A stretch of DNA of 64,000 nucleotides from Xenophilus arseniciresistens. GTDB lineage: Bacteria > Pseudomonadota > Gammaproteobacteria > Burkholderiales > Burkholderiaceae_C. The notes beneath the pieces are model-generated. The model ran no database searches. It saw only the letters and a list, made by a program, of their open reading frames with translations, and had not been told where the DNA came from. Of the stretch, positions 1 to 10,357 are shown piece by piece (positions within the stretch are counted from its first letter, which is position 1; the number at the start of each line of letters is the position of its first letter). The position numbers and the translations under genes are program-made. The stretch is taken from the NCBI RefSeq assembly GCF_028023875.1, contig NZ_JAQIPB010000001.1, positions 930,001 to 994,000 on the forward strand, read 5' to 3'.

Positions 1-480
1 GAAGACCTGATCGTGGTGAGCCCCGACGTGGGCGGCGTGGTGCGCGCCCGCGCGCTGGCCAAGCAGCTCAACTGCGATCTGGCCATCATCGACAAGCGTC
101 GCCCGAAGGCGAACGTGAGCGAGGTGATGAATGTGATCGGCGAAATCGATGGCCGCAACTGCGTGATCATGGATGACATGATCGACACGGCCGGCACGCT
201 GGTGAAGGCGGCCGAGGTGCTCAAGGAGCGCGGCGCCAAGAAGGTGTATGCCTACTGCACGCATCCGGTGTTCTCGGGCCCGGCCATGGAACGCATTGCC
301 CAGGGCACTGCGCTGGACGAAGTGTGCGTGACCAACACGATCCCGCTGTCCGACGCGGCAGCCAGCTGCAGCAAGATCCGCCAGCTGTCGGTGGCCCCCC
401 TGTTCGCCGAGACGATCCAGCGCATTGCCAAGGGTGAATCGGTGATGAGCCTGTTCTCGGAGCAGGACAACCTGTTTTGA
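1..480 (+). CDS. prs: Ribose-phosphate pyrophosphokinase, C-terminal part
   Basis: This is the C-terminal 159 residues of PRPP synthetase; the rest lies before the window. The cytosolic enzyme transfers pyrophosphate from ATP to ribose 5-phosphate to make PRPP for nucleotide, histidine and NAD synthesis. The fragment contains KRRPK (about residues 32-36) and the PRPP-binding loop DDMIDTAGT (58-66), and ends in the usual SLF-rich tail. It is followed by a hairpin-rich spacer and then rplY and pth, the standard betaproteobacterial order. The frame is open from base 1, so the 5' truncation comes from the window edge and not from mutation. Confidence 0.97.
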   Translation, partial: EDLIVVSPDVGGVVRARALAKQLNCDLAIIDKRRPKANVSEVMNVIGEIDGRNCVIMDDMIDTAGTLVKAAEVLKERGAKKVYAYCTHPVFSGPAMERIAQGTALDEVCVTNTIPLSDAAASCSKIRQLSVAPLFAETIQRIAKGESVMSLFSEQDNLF

Positions 481-481
481 G

Positions 482-509
482 CATCTTGCGATCTGAAGAT
501 CGCAAGATG
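482..509. other. Perfect 12-bp inverted repeat just after prs
   Basis: CATCTTGCGATC (482-493) and its exact complement GATCGCAAGATG (498-509) are separated by the loop TGAA. The repeat begins one base after the prs stop codon. No T-run follows, so it looks more like an RNA-stabilising 3' hairpin or a processing site than a classical terminator. Confidence 0.7.
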
Positions 510-563
510 GGTTTGAAGATCAGTGCGAACAGGACCGGCGAAGCCGGATCCTGATCGCAGTGA

Positions 564-594
564 AGACGGTGCGGCGCGATGCTCTGCACCGTCT
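564..594 (+). other. Hairpin in the prs-rplY spacer
   Basis: AGACGGTGC (564-572) pairs with GCACCGTCT (586-594) across a 13-nt loop. Only a short T-tract follows. It is the second of several hairpins in this spacer and lies five bases before a better terminator. Confidence 0.5.
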
Positions 595-598
595 TTGA

Positions 599-624
599 GA
601 AGCAGGCTTCGCCGCTTCTTTTTT
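599..624 (+). terminator. Probable intrinsic terminator of prs
   Basis: The arms GAAGC (599-603) and GCTTC (614-618), extended by GGC/GCC around a TTC loop with one bulged A, are followed directly by six T residues (619-624). This is a compact rho-independent terminator placed between prs and rplY, so the two genes are probably only partly co-transcribed. Confidence 0.65.
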
Positions 625-627
625 GTG

Positions 628-643
628 GGCTCCTTCGGGAGCC
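628..643 (+). other. UUCG tetraloop hairpin in the rplY leader
   Basis: GGCTCC (628-633) and GGAGCC (638-643) flank TTCG, which gives a very stable C(UUCG)G tetraloop, followed by TTT. It lies 52 bases before the rplY start codon. It could be a second terminator or a structural element of the rplY leader. Confidence 0.5.
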
Positions 644-695
644 TTTGTTGAAACGGAGCCAGGCTGGTCGCGGCCGGTTCCATCTGGAGAATCAC

Positions 696-1331
696 ATGAA
701 ATTCGTCGCTTTTGAGCGCGCAAAGCAGGGTACGGGTGCGAGCCGCCGTCTGCGCAATGCCGGCAAGACGCCCGGCATCGTCTACGGTGGTGAAGGCCAA
801 CAGCCGCAACTGGTCGAGCTGGACCACAACGCGCTGTGGCATGCCCTGAAGAAGGAAGCCTTCCACGCCTCCATCCTCGAGATGGACCTGGGCGGCACCG
901 TGAGCAAGGTTCTGCTGCGTGACGTGCAGTACCACCCCTTCAAGCAGCTGGTGCAGCACGTGGACTTCCAGCGTGTGGACGCCCGCACCCGCCTGACGGT
1001 GAAGGTGCCCCTGCACTTCAAGGGTGAAGAAGAGTCCGAAGCCGTGAAGCTGCACCACAACCTGGTGAACCACGTGATGACGGAAATCCAGATCAGCGTG
1101 CTGCCGGCCGACCTGCCCGAGTTCATCGAAGTGGATCTGTCCGGCCTGACCAACGCTGCCACCGTTCACGTCAGCGACCTGAAGCTGCCCAAGGGCGCCA
1201 AGGTGATCCTGCACGGCAAGCCGAACCCCGTGGTCGCGACCGCCGTCGCACCCGTGGTGGAAGAGGAAGCCCCTGCCGCTGCGGCCCCCGCACCGGCAGC
1301 CGCGCCTGCCAAGGGCGGCAAGAAGAAGTAA
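696..1331 (+). CDS. rplY: 50S ribosomal protein L25/general stress protein Ctc
   Basis: This 211-residue protein is the long, two-domain form of L25 (Ctc/TL5 type), which binds 5S rRNA in the large subunit. The start ATG at 696 is preceded by CTGGAGA and gives the typical N-terminus [20 protein letters not shown]. The N-terminal 5S-binding domain covers about residues 1-95 and the TL5-type beta domain about 100-190. The tail is Ala/Pro-rich and ends in GGKKK, as is common in Burkholderiales. An upstream in-frame extension from 579 exists but has no L25 similarity. A strong terminator follows at 1356-1385. Confidence 0.95.
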   Translation: MKFVAFERAKQGTGASRRLRNAGKTPGIVYGGEGQQPQLVELDHNALWHALKKEAFHASILEMDLGGTVSKVLLRDVQYHPFKQLVQHVDFQRVDARTRLTVKVPLHFKGEEESEAVKLHHNLVNHVMTEIQISVLPADLPEFIEVDLSGLTNAATVHVSDLKLPKGAKVILHGKPNPVVATAVAPVVEEEAPAAAAPAPAAAPAKGGKKK

Positions 1332-1355
1332 TCCTCTCTGGATTCTTCGCCCCGG

Positions 1356-1385
1356 AAAGGAGCCCCGAGCGGGCTCCTTTTTTTG
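1356..1385 (+). terminator. Intrinsic terminator after rplY
   Basis: AAAGGAGCCC (1356-1365) pairs perfectly with GGGCTCCTTT (1371-1380) across the loop CGAGC, and the T-run continues to 1384. It lies 24 bases after the rplY stop codon and separates rplY from pth. Confidence 0.9.
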
Positions 1386-1456
1386 TTTGGGCGCCCCTTG
1401 CTGCAGCCGACTGCGCACAAGGGATGGCATGGAACCGCGCCTGATAATCCCTGCCC

Positions 1457-2128
1457 ATGATCAAACTGTTCGTCGGCCTGGGCAACCCGGGCCCGGAGTA
1501 CGAAGACACCCGCCACAACGCCGGCTTCTGGTGGGTCGATGCCCTTGCCCGCGACGCCAAGGCTCAACTGGTGCCAGAGCGCGGCTACCACGGCCTGGTG
1601 GCGCGCACGCAGATTGCAGGGCAGACGGTGTGGCTGCTGCAGCCCCAGACCTTCATGAACCTCTCGGGCAAGTCGGTGTCTGCACTCGCACGCTTCTACA
1701 AGATCGCGCCAGAGGAAATCCTGGTGGTGCATGACGAGCTGGACGTGCTGCCCGGCCAGGCCAAGCTCAAGTTCGGCGGCGGCCATGCGGGCCACAACGG
1801 CCTGCGCGACATCCACGCCCAGCTGGGCACGGGCGACTACTGGCGCCTGCGCCTGGGCATCGGCCATCCGGGCAGCAAGAGCGAAGTGGTGAGCTGGGTG
1901 CTCAAGAAGCCGCTGCGCGAGCACCGCGAAGCCATCGACGACGCCATCAGCCGCACGCTGCATGCCGCCGCCCCGCTGGCCCGTGGCGAGATGGACAAGG
2001 CCACGGCCCTGATCCACACCAGCAAGCCGCCGCGGCCCAAACCGCCGCGCCGCGAAGCCCCGCCCGCTGCGGCAAAAAGCACGGAAGCCACACCCGCGCC
2101 ACTGGCACCGCCTGCCGACACCGCCTGA
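1457..2128 (+). CDS. pth: Peptidyl-tRNA hydrolase
   Basis: The enzyme cleaves the ester bond of peptidyl-tRNAs released by stalled ribosomes and recycles the tRNA. The catalytic residues keep Escherichia coli numbering: Asn10 in GLGNPG, His20 in TRHNAGF and Asp93 in VVHDELD. The GHNGLRD segment at about 115 is also present. At 223 residues it is about 30 longer than E. coli Pth; the excess is a Pro/Ala/Lys-rich tail after about residue 190 that looks disordered. The gene follows rplY after a terminator, so it probably has its own promoter. Confidence 0.96.
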   Translation: MIKLFVGLGNPGPEYEDTRHNAGFWWVDALARDAKAQLVPERGYHGLVARTQIAGQTVWLLQPQTFMNLSGKSVSALARFYKIAPEEILVVHDELDVLPGQAKLKFGGGHAGHNGLRDIHAQLGTGDYWRLRLGIGHPGSKSEVVSWVLKKPLREHREAIDDAISRTLHAAAPLARGEMDKATALIHTSKPPRPKPPRREAPPAAAKSTEATPAPLAPPADTA

Positions 2129-2218
2129 GGGCTTGCGTCGGCGCCCTGTTGCCGCAAGCATGTGCCCAGGCGCCCCCGAGCAGGGCGAACCGTCCACCAC
2201 CGGACCCAGGGAGGGGCC

Positions 2219-2686
2219 ATGCATGCCATCAGATCCGCGCAGCGCCGCCGGGCGCTGCGATCGTTCATCGTGTGCCTTGCACTGCCTGCGCTGGCTCCGC
2301 TGGCAGTTCAGGCGCAGCAGCCTGCGTCGCCCATCTGGCGCTGCGGCAACCAGTACAGCGATCAACCCTGCCCCAGCGGGCGTGCCATCGCGCCCGACGA
2401 AGCCCCATCGGCGCGTGCACGCGCCGAGGCCGATGCCAGCACGCAGCGCACGCGCCAGCAGGCCGACGCCATGGCGCGCGAGCGCGAACGCCAGGAAGCG
2501 GCGGCAGCGACGCGCGGGCCTGCGGTGATCGAGCACCGCTCGCCCTGGGTGGCGGACGATGAGGCCAAGGCCGCGCCGCTGCAGCAGCGGCTCAGGCGAC
2601 CCAAGGTGGAGAAGGGAAGATTGCCCAAGAACGAAGGCTTCACGGCCAGAGGGCCTGCCCCGGCCAAGGGGCGCAAGGCGCACTGA
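2219..2686 (+). CDS. Small exported protein, DUF4124-like N-terminus
   Basis: This 155-residue protein starts at ATG 2219, preceded by GGGAGGGG. Residues 1-34 form a signal peptide (basic start, hydrophobic core, AVQAQ cleavage region). The mature N-terminus IWRCGNQYSDQPCPSGR resembles the short Cys-containing motif of DUF4124-type periplasmic proteins of Burkholderiales. The rest is charged, Arg/Ala-rich and probably helical. It lies 90 bp after pth and converges on the ferredoxin gene. Its function is unknown; the DUF4124 link is a weak match by eye. Confidence 0.7.
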   Translation: MHAIRSAQRRRALRSFIVCLALPALAPLAVQAQQPASPIWRCGNQYSDQPCPSGRAIAPDEAPSARARAEADASTQRTRQQADAMARERERQEAAAATRGPAVIEHRSPWVADDEAKAAPLQQRLRRPKVEKGRLPKNEGFTARGPAPAKGRKAH

Positions 2687-2711
2687 GCGCCGGCAGCTCG
2701 CGCGGCTCCGC

Positions 2712-3005
<294 letters not shown>

Positions 3006-3226
3006 TCAGGGGGCCAGCCCTGCATGGCGCGCATCCAAGGCCCCGAGGCCAGCAGGCATGTTCCGTGCTCTGCCATTGGCACCAGCGTCCGCCCGCCCCG
3101 GCACGCGGATGCGATCCCCGTGACTTGGTTCACGGTATGCTGCGGCCCGCCCCCGTTGATTCGCCGGGTTCATGCCATCGGCCCATGCTCCGCATCGGGC
3201 TGCAGCCCATCCCGTTTGTCGTCTTC

Positions 3227-4186
3227 ATGAGCCTGTTTCTCCTCAAGCGCCTGGCCACTCTCGTTGGCACCTTGATCGGCGCCTCCATCATCGTCTTCCT
3301 GGTGCTCGAGATCCTGCCCGGCAATGCCGCGCAGATCCTCATGGGCCCCGATGCCTCGCCGGAAGCCGTGGCCGCCCTGGCCACCCAGCTGGGCCTGGAC
3401 CAGCCGGCCTGGACACGCTACTGGACCTGGGTGCAGGGCCTGCTGACCGGCGACCTGGGCGACAGCTACACCTACGGCACGCCCGTGATTGAGCTGATCC
3501 TGGAGCGGCTCACGCTGACCGTGCCGCTGGCCGTGATGGCCATGCTGCTGACGACGGTGCTGGCCCTGGTGGTGGGCGTGACGGCCGCGGCGCGCCACAA
3601 CAAGCTGGGCGACGTGGGGCTGATGGGCCTGACGCAAGTGGGCATCGCCATCCCCAACTTCTGGTTCGCGATCATGCTGATCCTGCTGTTCTCGGTGAAG
3701 CTGCAGTGGTTCTCGGCCGGCGGCTTCGACGGCTGGGGCGAGAGCACCGAGGACCGCATGAACGCCCTCAAGTCGCTGCTGCTGCCCGCGCTTTCGCTGG
3801 CCGTGGTGCAGGCGGCGATCCTGGCGCGCATCACGCGCTCGGCCGTGCTGGAGGTGATGCGCGAGGACTTCGTGCGCACCGCGCGCGCCAAGGGCGTGAC
3901 GCAGCGCGCCGTGCTGTGGCTGCATGTGCTGCGCAACGCGCTGATCCCGGTGATCACCGTGATGGGCATGCAGTTCGCAGAACTGCTGGCGGGCACCATC
4001 GTGGTGGAGAACGTGTTCTACCTGCCGGGCCTGGGCCGGCTGATCTTCCAGGCCATCAGCAACCGCGACCTGGCGGTGGTGCGCAATTGCGTGATGCTGC
4101 TGGCCGCCTTTGTCGTGATCGTGAACTTCGTGGTGGACGTGCTCTACGCCGTCATCGACCCGCGCATCAAGGCATCCGACATCTGA
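3227..4186 (+). CDS. ABC transporter permease, DppB/OppB family
   Basis: This is the first inner-membrane permease of a peptide/nickel/opine-type importer. The chosen start ATG 3227 gives the family N-terminus MSLFLLKRLATLVGTLIGAS and 319 residues; a longer in-frame extension to 3065 has no family similarity. Six membrane segments are recognisable. The cytoplasmic coupling (EAA) region, DFVRTARAKGV followed by LRNALIPV, lies near residues 220-250. It is the first gene of a five-gene set (permease, permease, ATPase, ATPase, binding protein). Confidence 0.93.
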   Translation: MSLFLLKRLATLVGTLIGASIIVFLVLEILPGNAAQILMGPDASPEAVAALATQLGLDQPAWTRYWTWVQGLLTGDLGDSYTYGTPVIELILERLTLTVPLAVMAMLLTTVLALVVGVTAAARHNKLGDVGLMGLTQVGIAIPNFWFAIMLILLFSVKLQWFSAGGFDGWGESTEDRMNALKSLLLPALSLAVVQAAILARITRSAVLEVMREDFVRTARAKGVTQRAVLWLHVLRNALIPVITVMGMQFAELLAGTIVVENVFYLPGLGRLIFQAISNRDLAVVRNCVMLLAAFVVIVNFVVDVLYAVIDPRIKASDI

Positions 4187-4212
4187 GCAGCGCGACCGAA
4201 CCCGCGACGACC

Positions 4213-5097
4213 ATGAACACGAGCACCCCCACCCTTGCCGCCACTGCGGCGCCACGCACCACCGTGACCTTCTGGCAGCGCGCGCTGCGCCACCGCAGCT
4301 TCGTCATCGGCGGCGTGCTGACGCTTCTGCTGCTGCTGGCCGCGCTGCTGTCCTTCGTCTGGACACCCTGGTCGCCGTACGAGATGAACATGGCGGTCAA
4401 GCTTCAGGGCCCCAGCGCGCAGCACTGGCTGGGCACCGACGCCTACGGCCGCGACGTGGCCTCGCTGCTGCTGGTGGGTGCGCGCGCGTCCATCCTGGTG
4501 GGCATCATCGCGGTGGGCATCGGCCTGATCGGCGGCACGGCGCTGGGCCTGCTGGCCGCCGCGCGTCGCGGCTGGACCGAGGAGATCGTGATGCGCCTGA
4601 CGGACTTCTCGCTGGCCTTCCCGGCCATCCTGCTGGCCATCATGATGACGGCGGTCTTCGGCCCGGGCATGGTCAACGCGATCATCGCCATCGGCATCAA
4701 CTACATCCCGATCTTCGCGCGCGTGACGCGCGCGGCCGCCAACGCCGTGTGGGCGCGTGAGTACGTGGCCGCCGCGCGCGCCTGCGGCCGCGGCCCCTGG
4801 GCCATCACCTTCGGGCATGTGCTGCCCAACGTGTCCACGGTGCTGCTGGTGCAGGCCACCATCTATTTCGCCATCGCGATCCTGGCCGAGGCCGCCCTCT
4901 CCTACCTGGGCCTGGGCACGCAGCCGCCGCAACCCTCCTGGGGGCGCATGCTCAGCGAAGCGCAGACGCTGATGTTCCAGCAGCCGCTGCTGGCCGTGTG
5001 GCCGGGCCTGGCCATCGCCTTTGCCGTGCTGGGCCTGAACCTGATGGGTGACGGCCTGCGCGACCTGCTGGACCCCCGTCTCGCACGCGCCCGCTGA
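4213..5097 (+). CDS. ABC transporter permease, DppC/OppC family
   Basis: This second permease (294 residues) starts 26 bp after the first. It has the OppC-type N-terminal cytoplasmic stretch followed by a first membrane helix (about residues 33-55), then WLGTDAYGRDV, the family signature HxxGTDxxGRD with partial conservation. The EAA loop, EYVAAARACGRGPWAITFGHVLPN, occupies about residues 178-201 and is followed by further membrane segments. The C-terminus GDGLRDLLDPRL is typical. It should form the heterodimeric channel with the upstream gene product. Confidence 0.93.
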   Translation: MNTSTPTLAATAAPRTTVTFWQRALRHRSFVIGGVLTLLLLLAALLSFVWTPWSPYEMNMAVKLQGPSAQHWLGTDAYGRDVASLLLVGARASILVGIIAVGIGLIGGTALGLLAAARRGWTEEIVMRLTDFSLAFPAILLAIMMTAVFGPGMVNAIIAIGINYIPIFARVTRAAANAVWAREYVAAARACGRGPWAITFGHVLPNVSTVLLVQATIYFAIAILAEAALSYLGLGTQPPQPSWGRMLSEAQTLMFQQPLLAVWPGLAIAFAVLGLNLMGDGLRDLLDPRLARAR

Positions 5098-5119
5098 ACG
5101 ACAAGAAGAATATTCCACG

Positions 5120-6108
5120 ATGGCACTCCTAGAAGTCAACGACCTGCAGATCGGCCTGCAGACCCAGCGCGGGCCGGCACAGGCCGTGCGCGGCATTTCC
5201 TTTTCGCTCGAGCGCGGGCAGACGCTGGGCATCGTCGGCGAGTCCGGCTGCGGCAAGTCCATCACCGTGATGTCGCTGATGGGCCTGCTGCCCGGCAATG
5301 CAAAAGTCACGGGCAGCATCCGCTTCGACGGCCAGGAGCTGATCGGCCTGAGCGACCGCGCGCTGTGCCAGATCCGCGGCAACCGTATCGGCATGATCTT
5401 CCAGGAACCCATGACGGCGCTGAACCCGCTGCACACCATCGTGCGGCAGGTGGGCGAGCCGCTGCGCATCCACAAGGGCCTCTCCAAAGCCGACGCGCGC
5501 AAGGAAGTGCTGGGCCTGCTCGAGCGCGTGGGCATTCCCGACGCGAAGGCCAAGCTGGACGCCTACCCGCACCAGTTCTCGGGCGGGCAGCGCCAGCGCA
5601 TCGGCATTGCGATGGCCCTGGCCTGCGAGCCCGACCTGCTGATCGCGGACGAGCCGACGACGGCGCTGGACGTGACGATCCAGAAGCAGATCCTGGACCT
5701 GATCCACGGCCTGGTGCAGGAGCGTGGCATGGCCATGATCCTGATCTCGCACGACCTGGGCGTGATCGCCAACAACGTGCAGCGCATGCTGGTGATGTAT
5801 GGCGGCAGCGTGGTGGAAAGCGGCCCCACGGCGGCCGTGTTCGCCGAACGCGCGCATCCGTACACGCAGGGCCTGTTCGCGGCTCGCCCGGTGCTGGGTG
5901 CGCCGCGCGGCACACGCCTGGCCACCATCCGCGGCAGCGTGCCCGAACTGGTCGACCTGCCGCCGGGCTGCCCCTTTGCAGGCCGCTGCAGCTTCACCAT
6001 CGACGAATGCCAGAGCACCCGGCCGCCACCGGTGACCTTGGCCCACGACCATGCGGTGCGCTGCCTGCGCCTGGATGCCGTGGCCGCTGCCGCCGAAGGA
6101 GTGACGGC

Positions 6109-6112
<4 letters not shown>
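5120..6112 (+). CDS. ABC transporter ATPase, DppD/OppD family
   Basis: This 330-residue nucleotide-binding subunit has Walker A GESGCGKS, signature FSGGQRQRI and Walker [13 protein letters not shown]. Its C-terminal oligopeptide/dipeptide extension contains PFAGRC and further cysteines (about residues 290-320), which in relatives can bind an Fe-S cluster. The start ATG 5120 follows AAGAAGAATATTCC. Its last codons overlap the next gene (ATGA at 6109-6112), which indicates translational coupling of the two ATPases. Confidence 0.94.
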
Positions 6113-6942
<830 letters not shown>

Positions 6943-7134
6943 GCGATGCGCGCGCGCACCGCGCCATCGCAGCGCGGCTGCTCAAGGAAGCTCCTGCAGC
7001 CTGCGAGACAACCAGGCCTGCAAACCCGATGCCTCGCAGCGCGCGGCTGCGCTAGCATGTAAGCACCCGTACCGAAGCGCGCATGGCACTGTTCATGCTC
7101 CTGCTTCTCTTTGCCCATCGGAGATCGACCTCAC

Positions 7135-8619
7135 ATGCTGAACCGCCGCACCGTTCTCACCTCGGCCGCCGCCACGGCGCTGGCCACGGCCGTGCCCGCC
7201 GCCATGGCCCAGAGCCGCAAGGATGCCCTCGTGCTGGGCATGGCGCTGGAGCCGCCGGGCCTGGATCCGACGGCCGGCGCCGCCGCAGCCATTGCGGAGA
7301 TCACGCAGTACAACATCTTCGAGACGCTGACCAAGATCAACTCCGACGGCAGCGTCACGCCGCTGCTGGCCGAGAGCTGGGAGGTCTCGCCGGACCTCAA
7401 GACCTACACCTTCAAGCTGCGCAAGGGCGTGAGTTTCAGCAACGGCGAGCCCTTCAACGCCAACACGGTCAAGTTCAGCCTGGACCGCGCCAAGGCCGAC
7501 AAGAGCACCAACAAGGACAAGCGCAGCTTCAGCAAGCTGTCGACCCAGGTGACGGACGAGCACACCGTGGTGGTGATCAACAGCGAGATCGACCCCAACC
7601 TGCCCTTCGTGCTGGGCCAGGCCACGGCCGCCATCGTCGAGCCCAAGAGCGCCGACACCAACGCCACCGCGCCCGTGGGCACCGGTCCCTACAAGCTGGA
7701 CCGCTGGAACAAGGGCTCCTCGGCCGTGCTCGTGAAGTCGCCCAACTTCCGCGACCCCAAGCTGGCCAAGCTGAACCGCGTGACCTTCCGCTTCGTGGCC
7801 GATCCGGCCGCGCAGGCCGCTGCGCTGATGGCCGGCGACATCGACGCCTTCCCGCGCATCGGCACGCGCGTGGTGGCGCAGTTCCGCAACAACCCGCAGT
7901 TCCAGGTCATCAGCAGCGGCTCGCGCGCCAAGACCATCCTGGCCATCAACAACAAGAAGATCAGCGACGTGCGCGTGCGCCGCGCCATCCTCGCTGCCCT
8001 GGACCGCAAGGCCTTCATCGAAGGCGCGGCCGACGGCTTTGGCGTGCCCATCGGCAGCCACTACGTGCCCGGCGCGCTGGGCTACGTCGACACCACGGGC
8101 ATCAACCCGCACGACGTCGAAAAGGCCAAGAAGCTGCTGGCCGAAGCGGGCGTGAAGCTGCCCATGGAACTGACCATGACCCTGCCGCCGCCGCCCTACG
8201 CGCGCCAGGGCGGCGAGATCATCGTGGCCCAGCTCGCCAAGGTGGGCATCAACGTCAAGATCCAGCAGGTGGAGTGGGCGCAGTGGCTGTCCAACACCTA
8301 CGGCGGCGGCCACAACTACGACCTGTCCATCATCTCGCACGTCGAGCCCTTCGACCTGGACAACTACACCAAGCCCGACTACTACTGGAACTACCAGTCC
8401 AAGGCCTTCAACGACCTGTTCACCAAGATCCAGAACACGGCCAGCGAGCAGGAACGCGCCAAGCTGCTGGGCGACGCCCAGCGCATGCTGGCCAACGACG
8501 CGGCCAACGGCTTCCTGTACCAGCCCCAGTGGCCCACCGTGGCCAAGAAGGGCGTCAAGGGCCTGTGGAAGGACATGCCCATTTTCGTGAACGACCTCGC
8601 CGCCCTGTCCTGGGCCTGA
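7135..8619 (+). CDS. ABC transporter periplasmic binding protein, SBP_bac_5 (peptide/nickel/opine) family
   Basis: This 494-residue solute-binding protein delivers substrate to the upstream permeases. The N-terminus MLNRRTVLTSAAATALATAV looks like a twin-arginine or Sec signal ending at AMAQ. The domain signature is NIFETLTKINSDGSVTPLLA followed by SYTFKLRKG-like and FNANTVKFSLDR motifs. It lies last in the set, after a 192-bp gap that may hold its own promoter, so the binding protein can be made in excess. The ligand cannot be read from sequence; glutathione, peptides or opines are all possible. A terminator follows. Confidence 0.92.
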   Translation: MLNRRTVLTSAAATALATAVPAAMAQSRKDALVLGMALEPPGLDPTAGAAAAIAEITQYNIFETLTKINSDGSVTPLLAESWEVSPDLKTYTFKLRKGVSFSNGEPFNANTVKFSLDRAKADKSTNKDKRSFSKLSTQVTDEHTVVVINSEIDPNLPFVLGQATAAIVEPKSADTNATAPVGTGPYKLDRWNKGSSAVLVKSPNFRDPKLAKLNRVTFRFVADPAAQAAALMAGDIDAFPRIGTRVVAQFRNNPQFQVISSGSRAKTILAINNKKISDVRVRRAILAALDRKAFIEGAADGFGVPIGSHYVPGALGYVDTTGINPHDVEKAKKLLAEAGVKLPMELTMTLPPPPYARQGGEIIVAQLAKVGINVKIQQVEWAQWLSNTYGGGHNYDLSIISHVEPFDLDNYTKPDYYWNYQSKAFNDLFTKIQNTASEQERAKLLGDAQRMLANDAANGFLYQPQWPTVAKKGVKGLWKDMPIFVNDLAALSWA

Positions 8620-8653
8620 GCACGCGTTTGTGAGGCAGCCGCCTCGCGCAAGA

Positions 8654-8676
8654 GCCGCGCCCTGCGCGGCTTTTTT
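8654..8676 (+). terminator. Intrinsic terminator after the ABC operon
   Basis: GCCGCGC (8654-8660) pairs with GCGCGGC (8664-8670) across a CCT loop and is followed by six T residues (8671-8676). Confidence 0.88.
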
Positions 8677-8694
8677 CTAGGTGCTGCCCGCGCC

Positions 8695-8700
8695 TAGAAT
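8695..8700 (+). promoter_or_regulatory. Putative -10 element for the NYN gene
   Basis: TAGAAT (8695-8700) resembles a sigma-70 -10 box and lies between the ABC terminator and the NYN gene. The -35 position, within the preceding T-run, is weak. It predicts a transcript start near 8707 and a leader of about 75 nt. Confidence 0.3.
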
Positions 8701-8739
8701 GCTGACCGGCAGCGCCTGACTACCCGCTGCCCTCTGCCT

Positions 8740-8768
8740 GCCCCCTCTTCAGGGGGCTTAGTTTTTTT
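8740..8768 (+). terminator. Hairpin plus T-run in the NYN leader, possible attenuator
   Basis: GCCCCCT (8740-8746) pairs with AGGGGGC (8751-8757) around CTTC, then TTAG and seven T residues run to 8768. The ribosome-binding site CTGGAG of the next gene starts two bases later. It has the form of an intrinsic terminator and would lie inside the leader if the promoter is at 8695. Confidence 0.55.
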
Positions 8769-8781
8769 CTGGAGCTTTGAC

Positions 8782-9630
8782 GTGAATCGTTATGTCGTGA
8801 TGGTCGACGCCGGCTACCTGCTGCGCCAGGCGGTCGAGATCCTGAGCCAGCGCGCCAGCAGCTCGCGCGCCGATCTGGACATTCCGGACCCCGCCGCACT
8901 GATGCAGGCGCTGCTGAACCGCTCCCGCGCCACGCTGAACCTCGAAGCCAAGGAGCTGTTGCGCATCTACTGGTACGACGGCGTGATGGCGCAGGGCCTG
9001 ACGGCCCAGCAGAAGGCCATCATGCTGGTGGACGACGTGCAGTTCCGCGCCGGCACCATCGATTGGCGCGGCCAGCAAAAGGGCGTGGACTCGCTGATCG
9101 TCAGCGACCTGATCGAGCTGACCACGCACCACGCGATTTGCGATGCGGTGCTGGTCACGGGCGACAGCGATCTGGCCGTGGGCATGGAGCTGGCGCAGCG
9201 GCGCGGCGTGCGCATCGCCGTGCTGGGCATCGAGGACCTGGCCGCGGGCGTGGCCCATCACCAGAGCTTCGAGATCACCTCCCGCGCCGACCGCGTGGGC
9301 CGCCTGGGCCACACAGAGCTGCAGGCCGTGGCGCGCTACGTGCCCGGCGCGGCCTCGGCACCCGCCTTCTCAGGCCAGGAAGGACGCGGGCACCAGCAAC
9401 CGCTGGATGCGGAACTCAAGGCGCGCATCACGCTGTCGGTGCAGGAGTTCCTGGACCGGCAGGACCGGCCGCTGGCCGACATGGTGGACCCCAGCACGCA
9501 CCGCATCGAGGCGGGCGTCGACAAGTCCCTGCTGCAGCATGTGTTCGGCACGCTGGGCCGCAAGCTCTCCGAAGCCGAGAAGGTCTTCATCCGCCAGGTG
9601 TTCCGCGGCGGCGAGCGCACCGAAGACTGA
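8782..9630 (+). CDS. NYN domain (LabA/DUF88-like) protein
   Basis: This 282-residue protein has an N-terminal NYN (PIN-fold) domain typical of putative metal-dependent ribonucleases. Acidic residues sit where the family needs them: D9 in VMVDAGY, D in LIVSDL and the stretch VLVTGDSDLAVGMELAQRRGV. The C-terminal part (about residues 190-282) resembles an OST-HTH/LOTUS-like tail region with little certainty. The start is GTG at 8782, seven bases after CTGGAG; the first ATG (8800) would remove part of the first beta strand. It is a single gene, convergent with pcp. Confidence 0.85.
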   Translation: MNRYVVMVDAGYLLRQAVEILSQRASSSRADLDIPDPAALMQALLNRSRATLNLEAKELLRIYWYDGVMAQGLTAQQKAIMLVDDVQFRAGTIDWRGQQKGVDSLIVSDLIELTTHHAICDAVLVTGDSDLAVGMELAQRRGVRIAVLGIEDLAAGVAHHQSFEITSRADRVGRLGHTELQAVARYVPGAASAPAFSGQEGRGHQQPLDAELKARITLSVQEFLDRQDRPLADMVDPSTHRIEAGVDKSLLQHVFGTLGRKLSEAEKVFIRQVFRGGERTED

Positions 9631-9649
9631 AGAAAGGGCGCGCCTGCCT

Positions 9650-10357
9650 TCAGTGCAGCGCGCCGCCGCTGGCCTGCAGGTCTGCGCCCGGCAGCAGGCT
9701 GGCCTGCACCGCCAGGCGCAGCGCGGCCATCACGTCGGCCAGGGCCATGGCCGGCGGCGGTCCAGGCAGGCGTGCCGCCTGTTCGGGCAGGTAGGGAATG
9801 TGGATGAAGCCACCGCGCATGCCGCGCCGCTGCGCCTCGGGCTGCGCCAGCCGGTGCATCAGCCCATAGAACAGGTGGTTGCACACGAAGGTGCCGGCCG
9901 TGTTCGACAGCTCGGCCGGCAGCCCGGCCGCACGCACCGCCTGCACGATGCGCTTGACCGGCAGGCTGGAGAAATAGGCCGCCGGCGCGCCGGCCACCAC
10001 GGGCACGTCGATGGGCTGGCAGCCCGCGTTGTCGCAGATGCGGCCGTCGTCGATGTTGATGGCCACGCGCTCGGGCGTGAAGGCGCTGCGCCCGCCTGCC
10101 TGGCCCACGGCGATCACCAGCGATGGCTGCAATTCGGCCAGCGCCGCATCCAGCGCCTGCAGCGCCGCGCCGAAGACGCAGGGCATGCGGCGCGCATGCA
10201 CCTGCGCCGGCCCATGCTGGCCGGCCAGCGCAGGCAACTGCCAGCCCTGGAGCGCGCGCACCGCCTCCCACGAGGGGTTGACCGCTTCGCCGTCGAAAGG
10301 CTCGAAGCCGGTCAGAAGCACGCGCATGACCGGTTCGCCCTCTACGGCCTCGCTCAT
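9650..10357 (-). CDS. pcp: Pyroglutamyl-peptidase I (C15 family)
   Basis: This cytosolic cysteine peptidase removes N-terminal 5-oxoproline from peptides. The catalytic triad of the family is visible: Glu in FTPERVAIN, Cys in [13 protein letters not shown] and His in [11 protein letters not shown]. It has 235 residues; the ATG at 10357 overlaps the pxpA stop codon (ATGA), and an internal ATG at 10327 begins the conserved core [11 protein letters not shown]. Placed behind pxpBCA, it would feed released 5-oxoproline directly into the 5-oxoprolinase made by the same operon. Confidence 0.93.
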   Translation of the reverse strand: MSEAVEGEPVMRVLLTGFEPFDGEAVNPSWEAVRALQGWQLPALAGQHGPAQVHARRMPCVFGAALQALDAALAELQPSLVIAVGQAGGRSAFTPERVAINIDDGRICDNAGCQPIDVPVVAGAPAAYFSSLPVKRIVQAVRAAGLPAELSNTAGTFVCNHLFYGLMHRLAQPEAQRRGMRGGFIHIPYLPEQAARLPGPPPAMALADVMAALRLAVQASLLPGADLQASGGALH

